From assembly GCF_020736845.1 (NCBI RefSeq), contig NZ_JAFFQR010000003.1, positions 1-56,346 of the forward strand: a DNA stretch of 56,346 bases, given 5' to 3'. The position numbers and the translations under genes are program-made. Positions 20,050 through 29,299 of this stretch are shown piece after piece. The notes below the pieces were generated by a model that worked only from the letters and a program-made list of their open reading frames with translations, ran no database searches and was not told where the DNA came from. Every line of letters starts with the position of its first letter. Positions within the stretch are counted from its first letter, which is position 1. The stretch is from Paenibacillus farraposensis (GTDB lineage Bacteria; Bacillota; Bacilli; Paenibacillales; Paenibacillaceae).

Positions 20050-21785
20050 GCGGCAAGGAAACCTGGAAAAGACTATTAACCTACGTGGGTCAATATAAGA
20101 ATACTACCATTGGGATTGTCGTCTGTGCGATTCTCAGCGTGCTTGCCAGTCTGGTCGGGCCTTATATGATTGGTCTGGCCATCGACCATATGGTGGGTCT
20201 GGACGCAGTAGATTTTAGAGGTGTGGCGCAAATTTTGGCCGGACTGGGCATCGTATATGTCGTAGGCAGCCTGTTTAGCTGGGTGCTCACGTATTTAACA
20301 AACCGGGTTGCTTTCCAGACTGTAAATGATATGCGGCGGGAGTTATTTGACCATTTTAATATTCTTCCGTTAAGCTTCCATGACAATCACCCTCAAGGAG
20401 ACAGCATCAGCCGGTTCGTGAACGATATGGATGCCGTGTCAGACGGGTTGTTGCAAGGTTTTTCTACTCTGATTACCGGGATGGTTACGATCATCGGCTC
20501 TATTGTACTCATGCTATATATCAGTCCAATCATGACGTTGGTCGTACTCGTATCAGCCCCGATCACATACGGCGTGGCCAGATTTATTTCTACACGATCT
20601 CAGCGGATGTTCCACGAACAGGCCAAAATTTTAGGAAGCCTGAACGGTTATGTGGAGGAGATGATCGGCGGACAGCGGGTGGTAACCGCCTTTCATTACG
20701 AAAACCGCTCGTTCGAGGAATTTTGTGACAAAAACGAGCAGCTGTATCAAGCCGGGGTAAAATCACAGTTCTATGGATCATTGTCGAACCCCTCCACCCG
20801 ATTGGTAAACAACATGACTTTTTCGGTCACCGCAATGGTGGGATGTATATCCATCATTTTGGGTGTAATCTCTGTAGGCGGATTATCGAGCTTTCTGATT
20901 TATACCAATTTGTTCGCGAAGCCTTTTAACGAAATTACGGGTGTGCTTACCCAGTTCCAGGCGGCTACAGCCTCCGCTCAGCGTATATTTGCCATTCTGG
21001 ATTCGCCGCCGGAGAAGCCGGAACAACCAAACGCATTGCGAGTGGAGCGGAGCAAAGGCACGATTCTTTTTGAACATGTCAAGTTCTCCTATACCCCGGA
21101 ACGCACTCTTATTACCGACTTTAGCCTGGAGGTTAGGCCGGGGACCCGGGTCGCCATTGTCGGCCAGACCGGGGCAGGCAAAACGACACTCGTCAACCTG
21201 CTCATGCGGTTTTATGATGTGGACAGCGGCTCCATATCTATCGATGGGGTGAATATCAACGACATGTCCCGGGACAGCTTGCGAAAGAACTTTGGCATGG
21301 TGCTTCAGGATACATGGCTGTTCAGCGGCACCATTCGGGACAATATCGCTTACGGGAAGCCTAAAGCCACCGAGGAAGAAGTCATCGCAGCAGCGAAAGC
21401 TGCCAATGCACATGGCTTCATTACACGTCTACCCCATGGCTACGATACCGTTATCAACGGCTCCGGCGATACCCTGTCCCAAGGGCAAAAGCAGCTGCTC
21501 ACCATTGCGCGCGTGATCCTGGTTGATCCGCCTATGCTCATTCTGGATGAAGCAACCAGCAGCATAGACACTCTGACAGAGGCGCGCATCCAAAAGGCGT
21601 TTATGAAAATGGTCGCTGGCCGAACCAGCTTTGTAATTGCCCACAGGCTATCAACCATTCGTGAAGCGGACCTGATCCTCTACATGAAAAACGGCGATGT
21701 CGTCGAAAGCGGAACCCATGAGGAGCTGCTTGCAAGCGGTGGCTATTATGCCTCTCTTTATAATAGTCAGTTCGCTACGGCCTAG
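20046..21785 (+). CDS. ABC exporter, catalytic partner subunit
   Basis: The second half-transporter (579 residues), with six membrane helices (about 20-290) and an ABC ATPase. Walker A GQTGAGKTT (373-381), Walker B with catalytic Glu502 (LILDEATSS) and switch His533 (IAHRLS) are normal, but the signature is LSQGQ (477-481) instead of LSGGQ. In the dimer that weak signature faces the Asp536 site of the partner. The pair therefore has one consensus and one degenerate ATP site. AGGAGG lies seven bases before the ATG, which overlaps the previous stop (ATGA). A strong terminator follows. Confidence 0.93.
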   Translation: MSGKETWKRLLTYVGQYKNTTIGIVVCAILSVLASLVGPYMIGLAIDHMVGLDAVDFRGVAQILAGLGIVYVVGSLFSWVLTYLTNRVAFQTVNDMRRELFDHFNILPLSFHDNHPQGDSISRFVNDMDAVSDGLLQGFSTLITGMVTIIGSIVLMLYISPIMTLVVLVSAPITYGVARFISTRSQRMFHEQAKILGSLNGYVEEMIGGQRVVTAFHYENRSFEEFCDKNEQLYQAGVKSQFYGSLSNPSTRLVNNMTFSVTAMVGCISIILGVISVGGLSSFLIYTNLFAKPFNEITGVLTQFQAATASAQRIFAILDSPPEKPEQPNALRVERSKGTILFEHVKFSYTPERTLITDFSLEVRPGTRVAIVGQTGAGKTTLVNLLMRFYDVDSGSISIDGVNINDMSRDSLRKNFGMVLQDTWLFSGTIRDNIAYGKPKATEEEVIAAAKAANAHGFITRLPHGYDTVINGSGDTLSQGQKQLLTIARVILVDPPMLILDEATSSIDTLTEARIQKAFMKMVAGRTSFVIAHRLSTIREADLILYMKNGDVVESGTHEELLASGGYYASLYNSQFATA

Positions 21786-21850
21786 CAGGCTGACGGGATA
21801 TGGTCCAGTCTCCTGATCAATTCCACTATGTCTGATAATAGCTGAACAAC

Positions 21851-21886
21851 GGAAAAAGGAGTCGTAATAAGCCGGCTCCTTTTTCT
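21851..21886 (+). terminator. Bidirectional terminator between the ABC exporter and the MFS gene
   Basis: GAAAAAGGAG and CTCCTTTTTC arms with a GC-rich top, flanked by A and T runs. It can serve the plus-strand ABC operon and the minus-strand MFS gene. The rest of 21786-22159 shows no gene. Confidence 0.85.
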
Positions 21887-22159
21887 AATTCTGGGTAGTT
21901 TACTATCAGTTGTTTTATTTCTCTTTGAAAAATGGCCCCTCATATTGTATAATAAAAAACGAACATATGTTTTCCTTTTGTCTGATCCTTGAGATCTTGT
22001 GTATATCCGGCACCTGGACATCAGTTTAAATTGGCGGACTGGGTTGAGGCTGGGCACCACCGGCAACGTCATTCCGATAATGCTTCTGTGCAACCGGGGA
22101 GAATTATAATTATGTAGTTATCCCATGAATGTTGCCACGCCTACCAAATACGGTACATT

Positions 22160-23449
22160 TTAAATACCTATCTTCGTAGCTGTCGGATGATCAACGGACT
22201 CACTTTCCCGGAAATCACGTCGATACCACCAGCCGATCAAAACGGCAATGGTTGTCATAACCGCAGCCAGTAAATACACCTGCACCATGCCAAACCGGTC
22301 TGCGTACCAGCCCAGGAATAATAAGGACAGCCCAAAAGCAAGATTGGTAAGAACATCGATCCCTGCCATCACCTTGGGAAGCTGGTCTGCCGGCGCGCTT
22401 GTCTGTAGCAGGGTGCGGCGAATAATGCCAGCCATTTGAACAGGCAAGCCTGATACAGCAAAAAGAACAAGCGCAGCAACAGGGATTGTATTTAAGGCAA
22501 ATACAATGGTAATCAGAACATACACTAGCAACGCTCCAAGCATATACAAAAAGCTGTTCTTTTGTAACCGCTTAACCAAACCAACAACGATCAATCCACC
22601 CAAAATGCTGCCAGAGAAAAAAGAGGCATTCATAAATCCCCACCAGCTCGCATCCCGATGCAGCACTTGGGTGACGTAAGCCAAGATAAATACGCCCAGC
22701 CAAGAGGTTCCCCCAATGGTATCCACGCTATCCACGATCATCAGAGATCGAATACGACGGTTATGCCAAATAATCTGCCAGCCTTCCCCAAGCTCTTTCC
22801 AATGGGATCGTTTTTCTTCGTTTGCGGCTTCTTCCGGATCTGACGAGGATTGTGAAGACTCGGAGCTTATTTGTTTTGCATCCAGCGGATCACGAATGAA
22901 GGTTGTAACCGTTACCGCAATGAGATAGCAGCACGATGCGATCAACAGCGTATTCAGGGAGCCCAGCCAAGCGACAATAAGTCCGCTTAACGCCCAGCCT
23001 GCGCATTTGACCACTTGATCACTGACCGCTACCATCCCGTTCGCCTGCATTAGTCCTTCACCAGTAGCCAAACGAGGTACAAGCGCATTACGTGAAGGAT
23101 TCGTCCAGCCATCGAGAAAAGACATGCCGAACACCATCACAAAAATAAACAGAAAGGACCTTTGCTCAGGTACAGTCCACAAATAAAGCAGCAATAGCGT
23201 AAAGATGACAAACTGTCCGAATTGGGAAAATAGCAGAATGCGCGTCAATCGAAATCGGCCAAGAACGATCGGTGCAACAAGCCCGCTAAGCACTTGGGCA
23301 GACAATCGAAAGAGCGGAATCAAAATGGTCGTCATCAGTGAGTTGCTTGAACTGAACACCAACACCACTACACTCAACATGTAGATGATATCTGCTACGT
23401 TGGAAATCGTCTGCGATCCCCACAGGTAATAAAAAGAGCGTTTGATCAA
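22160..23449 (-). CDS. MFS exporter of the DHA3/MFS_3 type
   Basis: A 429-residue membrane protein with about 12 helices, similar in layout to MefA- and EntS-type exporters of the major facilitator superfamily. Visible landmarks are the N-terminal YLWGSQTISNVADIIY helix, SFLDGWTNPSRNALVPRL (about 110-127) in the loop after helix 4 region, and a hydrophilic, Ser/Glu-rich central loop at about 193-222 between the two six-helix halves. The start is TTG with GAGGAGG eight bases before it. A 23-codon open frame with its own strong ribosome site lies 42 bases upstream, which suggests leader-peptide control. The substrate cannot be told. Confidence 0.85.
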   Translation of the reverse strand: MIKRSFYYLWGSQTISNVADIIYMLSVVVLVFSSSNSLMTTILIPLFRLSAQVLSGLVAPIVLGRFRLTRILLFSQFGQFVIFTLLLLYLWTVPEQRSFLFIFVMVFGMSFLDGWTNPSRNALVPRLATGEGLMQANGMVAVSDQVVKCAGWALSGLIVAWLGSLNTLLIASCCYLIAVTVTTFIRDPLDAKQISSESSQSSSDPEEAANEEKRSHWKELGEGWQIIWHNRRIRSLMIVDSVDTIGGTSWLGVFILAYVTQVLHRDASWWGFMNASFFSGSILGGLIVVGLVKRLQKNSFLYMLGALLVYVLITIVFALNTIPVAALVLFAVSGLPVQMAGIIRRTLLQTSAPADQLPKVMAGIDVLTNLAFGLSLLFLGWYADRFGMVQVYLLAAVMTTIAVLIGWWYRRDFRESESVDHPTATKIGI

Positions 23450-23491
23450 AAATTTTTCCTCCTCTTTGGTATATTTCCAAGTTATGTATCC

Positions 23492-23563
23492 CTATAACCA
23501 AACCTCCTCTGCTGATATTACAATTCTGTCAAATGTCTGGTTTTTTGTATATTCTACACACAC
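23492..23563 (-). CDS. Possible 23-residue leader peptide of the MFS exporter
   Basis: GTG at 23563 is preceded at ten bases by AAGGAGG and opens a frame of 23 residues (begins MCVEYTKNQTF, ends AEEVWL). It stops 42 bases before the MFS start. Between the two is a weak CTTGG/CCAAAG hairpin touching the exporter's ribosome site. Short leader ORFs in front of macrolide- or other ribosome-drug exporters commonly act as sensors of stalled ribosomes. That role is inferred here. The remainder of the 23450-23780 gap (AT-rich) holds no other gene. Confidence 0.5.
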   Translation of the reverse strand: MCVEYTKNQTFDRIVISAEEVWL

Positions 23564-23780
23564 CCTTAATTTTCCTCCTTTTATCTTAAAAGGAAATTGG
23601 CTGTCCAATATAATTTTGCGATTAATTTCAATGTTGTTCACAACAAAAAGCGCCTACAACACTCTTTTCCACCTTAAAACAGGCAATATAGAGCGCTTCG
23701 GCGCATTTAATCGATTATTTGCATTTATTTCATGCTATAGCACAGCTATATTTGAATGTATATTTAGCTCATCATGGTCT

Positions 23781-24611
23781 TTACTTCGTTAAATCCTCCA
23801 CAAACTTAGGCAAAACAAACGCCGCCTTGTGCAGACGCGGGCTGTAATATCGAGTATCCATTTCTGGAAATTGCGTTTCGTCTACTTCCAGCGGATCATA
23901 CTTCTTGCTGCCCAGCGTGAACGTCCAGAGTCCACTCGGATAAGTCGGAATATTCGCCCCGTACACACGTACAATGGGGAAAATCTCCTTCACATCCTGA
24001 TTGACCTTCTGGATCAAATCAGCCTTGAACCAAGGGTTGTCCGTCTGCGCAACAAAAATACCATCTTCCTTCAGCGCTTCAAAAATGCCTTGGTAGAACC
24101 CGCGCTCGAATAGTGGCGCTGCCGGACCGACCGGCTCTGTCGAATCCACCATGATCACATCGTATTCATTTTTATGTTCAATAATATGCATATAGCCGTC
24201 ATTAACCAGCACTTCTACGTTAGGTTCGTCCAGCTTCCCGGCGATTTCAGGCAAAAATGTTTTAGAGTATTCAATGACCTTGCCGTCAATCTCAACCAAC
24301 ACTGCCTTTTCTACCTCAGGGTGCTTAATCACCTCGCGAATGACGCCACCATCACCGCCGCCCACAACCAAAACTTTTTTCGGATTCGGGTGGGTATTCA
24401 AAGCAGGGTGTGCTACCATTTCGTGATAAACGAATTCATCCTTCACGGTTGTCATTACCATGCCATCCAGTACGAGCATATTGCCGAATTCCTCTGTCTC
24501 GATCATCGCCAGATCCTGAAACTCCGTTTTTTCAGAGACATACGTTTGTTTGATTTTCACCGTAATGCCGAAAGAGGGAGTTTGCTTCTCTGTAAACCAC
24601 AAGTCCATCAT
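23781..24611 (-). CDS. speE: Spermidine synthase
   Basis: SpeE transfers the aminopropyl group of decarboxylated SAM to putrescine to make spermidine. At 276 residues it has the same length as the B. subtilis enzyme and near-identical blocks: [14 protein letters not shown] at the start, [14 protein letters not shown] (SAM-binding), [23 protein letters not shown] (catalytic Asp region) and [13 protein letters not shown]. The open frame runs upstream to 24878, but the extension lacks family similarity; AAGG precedes the ATG pair at 24611/24608. No speB follows. It is divergent from pbpG, as in B. subtilis. Confidence 0.95.
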   Translation of the reverse strand: MMDLWFTEKQTPSFGITVKIKQTYVSEKTEFQDLAMIETEEFGNMLVLDGMVMTTVKDEFVYHEMVAHPALNTHPNPKKVLVVGGGDGGVIREVIKHPEVEKAVLVEIDGKVIEYSKTFLPEIAGKLDEPNVEVLVNDGYMHIIEHKNEYDVIMVDSTEPVGPAAPLFERGFYQGIFEALKEDGIFVAQTDNPWFKADLIQKVNQDVKEIFPIVRVYGANIPTYPSGLWTFTLGSKKYDPLEVDETQFPEMDTRYYSPRLHKAAFVLPKFVEDLTK

Positions 24612-24847
24612 TTCAACCTTCTTCCTGATCAAAGTATGTGTCCGGCAACCCTTGTATCGCCAGGCCGCACTCTTGTAATTCAGTTGCGACAGCACAAATA
24701 TTGGCTTTTCTTTTATGTGCAACATGCAAACGCCGAGTCTGCTATATTTATTGTACCTAATTAAAGCAGATACATATGCACATCTGATGAATAGACACTT
24801 TTGGATTGACCATACTGAGAACATCAACCATGGAAGGAGGTGGCAGG

Positions 24848-26905
24848 ATGGCCAATACAACCGGACGATTTCCCGCACGCAAGCCGCTCTGGCTTCGCTG
24901 GTTCCAGGGACTGCTGTCGCTCACCATCCTGATGGCCATCGCCGCCTGCATTCTGATCGCCTATTTATATACGACCAGTCTTCCTCTCGCGGATACGGAC
25001 CGGAACTCACGTCTGCTCGATAGCCAGGGTCAAGTCATTGCCACCTTCTCTGCCGGAGGCAAAGAGTCCATTCCTGTCCGACTTGATCAGATTTCACCCG
25101 ATCTGATTGCAGCTACACTGGCTGTTGAGGACCGGAAGTTCTACGATCATTTTGGCTTTGATTTCAAGGGTCTGGGCAGGGCTGTGCTTGTCAATCTGAC
25201 TCATTGGGATATGGCACAAGGAGCCAGCACACTGACTCAGCAGCTCGCGCGTAACCTATACCTGTCTCATGAGAAAACGTGGACACGCAAAGCCAAGGAG
25301 GCTATCTATACCGCACAGCTTGAAATGAAATACACCAAAGACGAGCTGCTGCAAATGTATTTGAACGAAATTTATTACGGTCACGGTGCTTACGGCATTG
25401 AAGCGGCTGCGCAGATGTATTTTGGCAAATCGGCAAAAGATCTGGATTTGGCTGAGAGCGCCCTGCTGGCGGGTATTCCGAAGGGACCGACTTATTATTC
25501 GCCGTATAATCATATGAAAAATGCAAAGGATCGGCAAAAAATTGTGCTGGATTCCATGGCACTCATCGGCAAAATTACGCCGTCCCAGGCTACCAAGGCC
25601 TATGAGGAAATGCTCGCCCTGCGCCCCGAGAGCCAGCGCCAGACACTTGAAGCTGCTCCCTGGTTCCGTGACTATGTCCGTCAGCTCGCCACGAATCAAC
25701 TGGGGATTAGCGAAAGCGTGCTGGAGCATGGCGGTCTGAGCATTTATACCACGCTGAACATACACATGCAGCAAGCAGCCGAGGCGGCTGTAAGTGAGGG
25801 GATGAAGAGCAGCGACGGACTGGAAACGGCGTTAATCTCCATCGACCCGCGCAACGGGCATGTCAAGGCCATGGTCGGCGGGACCAATTATGTCGGCAAC
25901 CAGTATAACCATGCGCTAGCCACGACCCGGCAGCCAGGCTCCTCCTTTAAGCCGATTATGTATCTGAGCGCACTCGATTCGGGTGAGCTGACGAGTACGT
26001 CCAAGTTCGAGAGCCGACCGACGTTGTTTCACTACGACAACAACCGCAAAACCTATAAACCCAAAAATTTTGGAGATAAATATTTGGGCGAAATTGATCT
26101 GCGGCGTGCGATTGCAGCGTCCGATAATATTTATGCCGTGAGCACCATTTTGAAGGTGGGAACGGATAAAGTCATGGACCTCGCCCGCAAAATGGGCATT
26201 ACGAGCGAGCTGAAGCCTGTGCCTTCTCTCGCGCTGGGTGTATCGCCCGTCAGCCCGTTCGAGATGGCCTCGGCCTTCTCGGTGATCGGCAACGGCGGGA
26301 AAAGGGTCGCTCCAGTGGCGGTGCTGCGCATCACCGATGTGGCCGGGCGTACGCTCTACGAAGCGCCGCAGTCCGCCCCTGAGCAGGTAGTGAAGCCCGC
26401 CTCCGCCTACGTCCTTACACGCCTGATGGAAGGCGTGTTCGAGGAAGGCGGAACCGGCAACCGGGTCGCAAAGCTGATCAAGCGCCCGGTTGCCGGGAAG
26501 AGCGGCACGACCAACACCGATGCCTGGATGGTCGGCTTCACGCCGGAGCTGTCCACCGCCGTCTGGGTCGGCTATGACAAAGGCAAGGCCATCAGCACGC
26601 AGGATGCCCGGCGGGCGGCACCGATTTTCGCGCAATATACGGAAAAAGCACTCGAGAATGTGCCGCCCAAAATCTTTCCCATTCCTGACGGCGTAGTCAG
26701 CGCCTATATCGATCCGGCCAGTGGCAAGCTGGCCGCACCGGACAGCCCGGATAAGCGGCTGGAGGTATTCGTCAGCGGGACGGAGCCGAAGGAGACCCTG
26801 TCAGGACAGAACACCCCACCGGCAGCGACACAGACTAATCAGGCCGAGCAGCAGGCCGAAAAGAAATCATGGTGGAGCAATTTCAAGCGATGGTGGATGG
26901 AGTAG
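24848..26905 (+). CDS. pbpG: Class A penicillin-binding protein (PbpG type)
   Basis: This is a bifunctional peptidoglycan glycosyltransferase and DD-transpeptidase, 685 residues. A membrane anchor at about 19-41 is followed by the transglycosylase domain with catalytic Glu94 ([12 protein letters not shown]) and the QLARNLYLS and [13 protein letters not shown] blocks. The transpeptidase has nucleophile Ser365 (SSFK), Ser425-Asp-Asn and KSG (551-553). The C terminus has a short tail ending [20 protein letters not shown] lies before the ATG at 24848; the ATG at 24806 has no ribosome site. Divergent from speE as in B. subtilis, where PbpG is a forespore wall enzyme. The last 700 bases are visibly more GC-rich than the rest. 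Confidence 0.93.
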   Translation: MANTTGRFPARKPLWLRWFQGLLSLTILMAIAACILIAYLYTTSLPLADTDRNSRLLDSQGQVIATFSAGGKESIPVRLDQISPDLIAATLAVEDRKFYDHFGFDFKGLGRAVLVNLTHWDMAQGASTLTQQLARNLYLSHEKTWTRKAKEAIYTAQLEMKYTKDELLQMYLNEIYYGHGAYGIEAAAQMYFGKSAKDLDLAESALLAGIPKGPTYYSPYNHMKNAKDRQKIVLDSMALIGKITPSQATKAYEEMLALRPESQRQTLEAAPWFRDYVRQLATNQLGISESVLEHGGLSIYTTLNIHMQQAAEAAVSEGMKSSDGLETALISIDPRNGHVKAMVGGTNYVGNQYNHALATTRQPGSSFKPIMYLSALDSGELTSTSKFESRPTLFHYDNNRKTYKPKNFGDKYLGEIDLRRAIAASDNIYAVSTILKVGTDKVMDLARKMGITSELKPVPSLALGVSPVSPFEMASAFSVIGNGGKRVAPVAVLRITDVAGRTLYEAPQSAPEQVVKPASAYVLTRLMEGVFEEGGTGNRVAKLIKRPVAGKSGTTNTDAWMVGFTPELSTAVWVGYDKGKAISTQDARRAAPIFAQYTEKALENVPPKIFPIPDGVVSAYIDPASGKLAAPDSPDKRLEVFVSGTEPKETLSGQNTPPAATQTNQAEQQAEKKSWWSNFKRWWME

Positions 26906-26911
26906 CACCCA

Positions 26912-26957
26912 AAAAAAGACTGGAGGAACGCTATGAGCGTTTCCCTCAGTCTTTTTG
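26912..26957 (+). terminator. Terminator after pbpG
   Basis: AAAAAGACTGGAGGAACGCT pairs, with small bulges, with AGCGTTTCCCTCAGTCTTTTT, seven bases after the pbpG stop. Confidence 0.9.
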
Positions 26958-27044
26958 CTTTATTTTATTTCTCATATGTCCTATATATCGGTTGCCACTT
27001 CCCCGCAATTCCCCGGTTCAGTACGATGTTCTCCAAAGGAATGC

Positions 27045-27488
27045 TTACCAGAAACAGCTAAATGACACGATCCGGTTGGTGTCTATACCAAAAAATGTCC
27101 AGAAGAAACCATTCCATCGGAATCCCGATACGGATGTTCTGCCTATAAAGACAGGATACATCCAGAAACGTTCGCCATTCCTCAGCCATATAAACGTATA
27201 GCGGAACAAGCAACCGGACATGGCCGCGGGATCAATCGCGAAGGCTGTGGCCAGTGGCTGCGGTGGGATAAATTGCGGCGGCGGAGCAGTCGGGGCCTGA
27301 GCTTGAAACCCAGGTCCCGGAGAACCAATCGGTCCTGACGGCGGCGAGAACGGACCCGGACCTGGCGGTGGGCCAATCGGTGACGGGAATAAGCCTTGTG
27401 TACCAGGAAATTGTGGAAGCGAAGGACCTGACGGCATGGATGAACCCGGAGTGCCTGGTTGTACAGGCACCTGTGGCATTAAAGACAT
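27045..27488 (-). CDS. Proline-rich protein with aromatic C-terminal domain, possibly spore-associated
   Basis: A 147-residue protein in two parts. Residues 1 to about 85 are low-complexity Pro/Gly/Ser/Gln (for example SPIGPPPGPGPFSPPSGP). The last about 55 are compact and strongly aromatic (FRYTFIWLRNGERFWMYP, GFRWNGFFWTFFGID), ending in Cys-Phe-Trp. I do not recognise a characterised family. AAGGAG lies eight bases before the ATG at 27488. CATAGGATA, matching a sigma-K/sigma-E-type -10 box, occurs upstream on the same strand, and Pro-rich proteins with aromatic ends are common in spore coats; both are only hints. No signal peptide. Confidence 0.75.
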   Translation of the reverse strand: MSLMPQVPVQPGTPGSSMPSGPSLPQFPGTQGLFPSPIGPPPGPGPFSPPSGPIGSPGPGFQAQAPTAPPPQFIPPQPLATAFAIDPAAMSGCLFRYTFIWLRNGERFWMYPVFIGRTSVSGFRWNGFFWTFFGIDTNRIVSFSCFW

Positions 27489-27800
27489 GTGTTTCACTCC
27501 TTGTGTTCTAGGCTGATGTATCCTATGCGGGACATTAGCCCGTGGACTGGGCGAATCCCCATATCCGCCACCACATTCTGCGATTTCAGCTGATTACATT
27601 TAAAGCTTAATAAAGATAAAAATTTGAAAATTCATTAAATAAATTCTGATTTATCGCTTTTTCCAACTCGCCGCCTGTTCCTCGCGATGCGATCCGCATG
27701 GTAGATGTACCAGTCGCAGCACTCTTTCATGGCTGAATATTTTCATTTCAAAAGTGAGAGAATGTTTAGCATCTACCATCTAACCCAAGGAGTGAACCTT

Positions 27801-28193
27801 ATGGAAAATGCTAAACCGAAAATGACAACATTTTTTATGTTCCCTGGCCAAGCAGAAGAAGCCATCCGATTTTATACTTCCGTATTTAAGCCGTCTGACA
27901 TCATTAGCATGCTTCATCAGGAAAATGGAACCGTGTTACATTCTGTATTTATCCTCAAGGGACAAACCTTTATGGCTATTGACTACAATCATCAGAACAA
28001 GCACCCTTTTACCCCGGCTCTGTCATTATTCGTCACCTGTGATTCAGAAGAAGAAATTCACCGTGTGTTTGATCAGCTATCGCAGGGAGGCCAAATTCTA
28101 ATGCCTCTTGAGCCCTCACCCGTAAGCCGGCAATTTGGATGGGTTGAAGACAAATACGGCGTTTCATGGCAATTGAATCTGGCAAAAGCATAA
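27801..28193 (+). CDS. VOC superfamily protein (PhnB / 3-dmu-9-3-mt like)
   Basis: A 130-residue cytoplasmic protein of the vicinal-oxygen-chelate fold, in the subgroup annotated as PhnB-like or 3-demethylubiquinone methyltransferase-like. Signs are MTTFFMFPGQAEEAIRFY at the start, the central LSLFVTCDSEEEIHRVFDQL, and the end RQFGWVEDKYGVSWQLN. The actual activity is unknown; the methyltransferase label is historical. The frame continues upstream, but AAGGAG eight bases before the ATG at 27801 fixes the start. The 27489-27800 gap otherwise holds only promoter space. Confidence 0.85.
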   Translation: MENAKPKMTTFFMFPGQAEEAIRFYTSVFKPSDIISMLHQENGTVLHSVFILKGQTFMAIDYNHQNKHPFTPALSLFVTCDSEEEIHRVFDQLSQGGQILMPLEPSPVSRQFGWVEDKYGVSWQLNLAKA

Positions 28194-28205
28194 CCCGATC
28201 TAGAC

Positions 28206-28240
28206 CAAAAGCAGCTAATCATTTTGATTAGCTGCTTTTG
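28206..28240 (+). terminator. Terminator after the PhnB-like gene
   Basis: Perfect 15-bp stem AAAAGCAGCTAATCA-TTT-TGATTAGCTGCTTTT, 12 bases after the stop. A and T runs on both sides also suit the minus-strand gene that ends at 28332. Confidence 0.9.
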
Positions 28241-28331
28241 TGACTTATTCAACTATTGTTTCCCTTACGTCTCCCCCATCAGTTTAAAACCTTAATGGGG
28301 TTCGAAAGTTCATTTCATTTTACTTACTTTT

Positions 28332-28709
28332 TTAACTTCTTTTTTCCATTACAGCAAAGTAATTTTCTTCATTATCTGCGAAGTTAAAAACTCTTCCGGA
28401 GGGAAGTTCTACAATTTCTCCAACTGTGATATTTTTGTTTGTCAAATCACGATGTAATTGATCGAGATTTTCCGTGAAATACATTATAGATGGTGTTCCC
28501 AGATTCAATTCAGGATTCATTTTGGCAACAAACTCTTTATTATGAAGAACGATGCTAGTTGCTGCACCCTTAGGAGCAACTTCTATCCACCTCATCTGTC
28601 CATTGTTTTTTTCAGAAATGACCTCAAACCCTAGTTTCTTTGTCCAAAAATCTCTGGATTCGTCTTGGTTACTCACATACAGCATAACTTGACCAATAAT
28701 ATTAATCAT
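28332..28709 (-). CDS. VOC family (glyoxalase/bleomycin-resistance fold) protein
   Basis: A 125-residue protein with the two-module VOC fold: MLYVSNQDESRDFWTKKLGF at the N terminus and VFNFADNEENYFAVME at the C terminus, where Glu residues usually bind the metal. The substrate is unknown. AGGAG lies 11 bases before the ATG at 28709 and eight before a TTG at 28712; either could start. It follows, by 15 bases, a 21-codon stub of an ArsR-type regulator, so it was probably once the second gene of a regulator-plus-enzyme operon. Confidence 0.83.
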   Translation of the reverse strand: MINIIGQVMLYVSNQDESRDFWTKKLGFEVISEKNNGQMRWIEVAPKGAATSIVLHNKEFVAKMNPELNLGTPSIMYFTENLDQLHRDLTNKNITVGEIVELPSGRVFNFADNEENYFAVMEKRS

Positions 28710-28724
28710 CAATTTATACACTCC

Positions 28725-28790
28725 TCATATGGAATAATTCGGTTCAGCTAGAGCACTCAGCATCGTTATGTCCATTTCGGATTTTTTCAT
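28725..28790 (-). pseudogene. N-terminal stub of an ArsR-family regulator
   Basis: GAGGTGAG and ATG at 28790 open a 21-codon frame reading MKKSEMDITMLSALAEPNYSI. The piece MLSALAEPN is the usual start of ArsR/SmtB HTH proteins, which then continue with R-(x)-I-V-E-L-L; here it runs into a stop. The rest of the regulator is gone. The ribosome site of the VOC gene overlaps the stop of the stub, so translation of the stub could still couple to that gene. Confidence 0.6.
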
Positions 28791-28954
28791 GACATGTTAC
28801 TCACCTCTATATCTAATAGCTTCTTGTTTAATCATCTCCTTTATTCAGGATAACTTTTGTCCTGTTGATTAAAGAATACCCCATCGGGAGTATTCCTATA
28901 AAGGAATATTAAAAATGCACTTCCCTTAAAAATTTTAAGGACGTTGTATCCGGC

Positions 28955-29086
28955 TCAAAACAAGCAATCATCGATTTTATCTATCTCTTTTTTCTTCAAA
29001 TTACTATAATCTTTATATTTGTTAATAAATTCTATAATGAATTCATTTGTCCTTCCATGCAAAATCCAATGCCTATTAATTCCTGG
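28955..29086 (-). pseudogene. Possible C-terminal relic of a HEPN-type protein
   Basis: A short AT-rich minus-strand frame ending at 28955 contains INRHWILHGRTNEF. The R-x4-H-G pattern is that of HEPN ribonuclease-like domains, where the line N-R-H-x-I-x-H-G is typical. No start codon with a ribosome site and no upstream domain are found, and the frame before this piece looks random. It is at best a fragment. The rest of 28791-29299 is AT-rich and contains the promoter region of the mannanase. Confidence 0.3.
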
Positions 29087-29299
29087 CTGACATGAAATAA
29101 GGCTCAAACCCAATAACAGTGGTTGACGTTGGGAAAAGAAGAGTGGAAGGACGTAGGGATTGTAGAAAAACAAAGTGCAAAACTATTTAATGTTTATATA
29201 TTTACAAAATATGGTTCATATGCTATATTTACTATGAAATCGCCTCCATGAGTTGATAGGTTGTGCGATTATTTATCATCTTTTACATAGAAAGGAAAG

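Noticed and set aside
25916..26635. 239-codon minus-strand open frame within pbpG
   Set aside because: It comes from GC-rich codons of the pbpG transpeptidase domain; Arg/Gly/His-rich and without a ribosome site.
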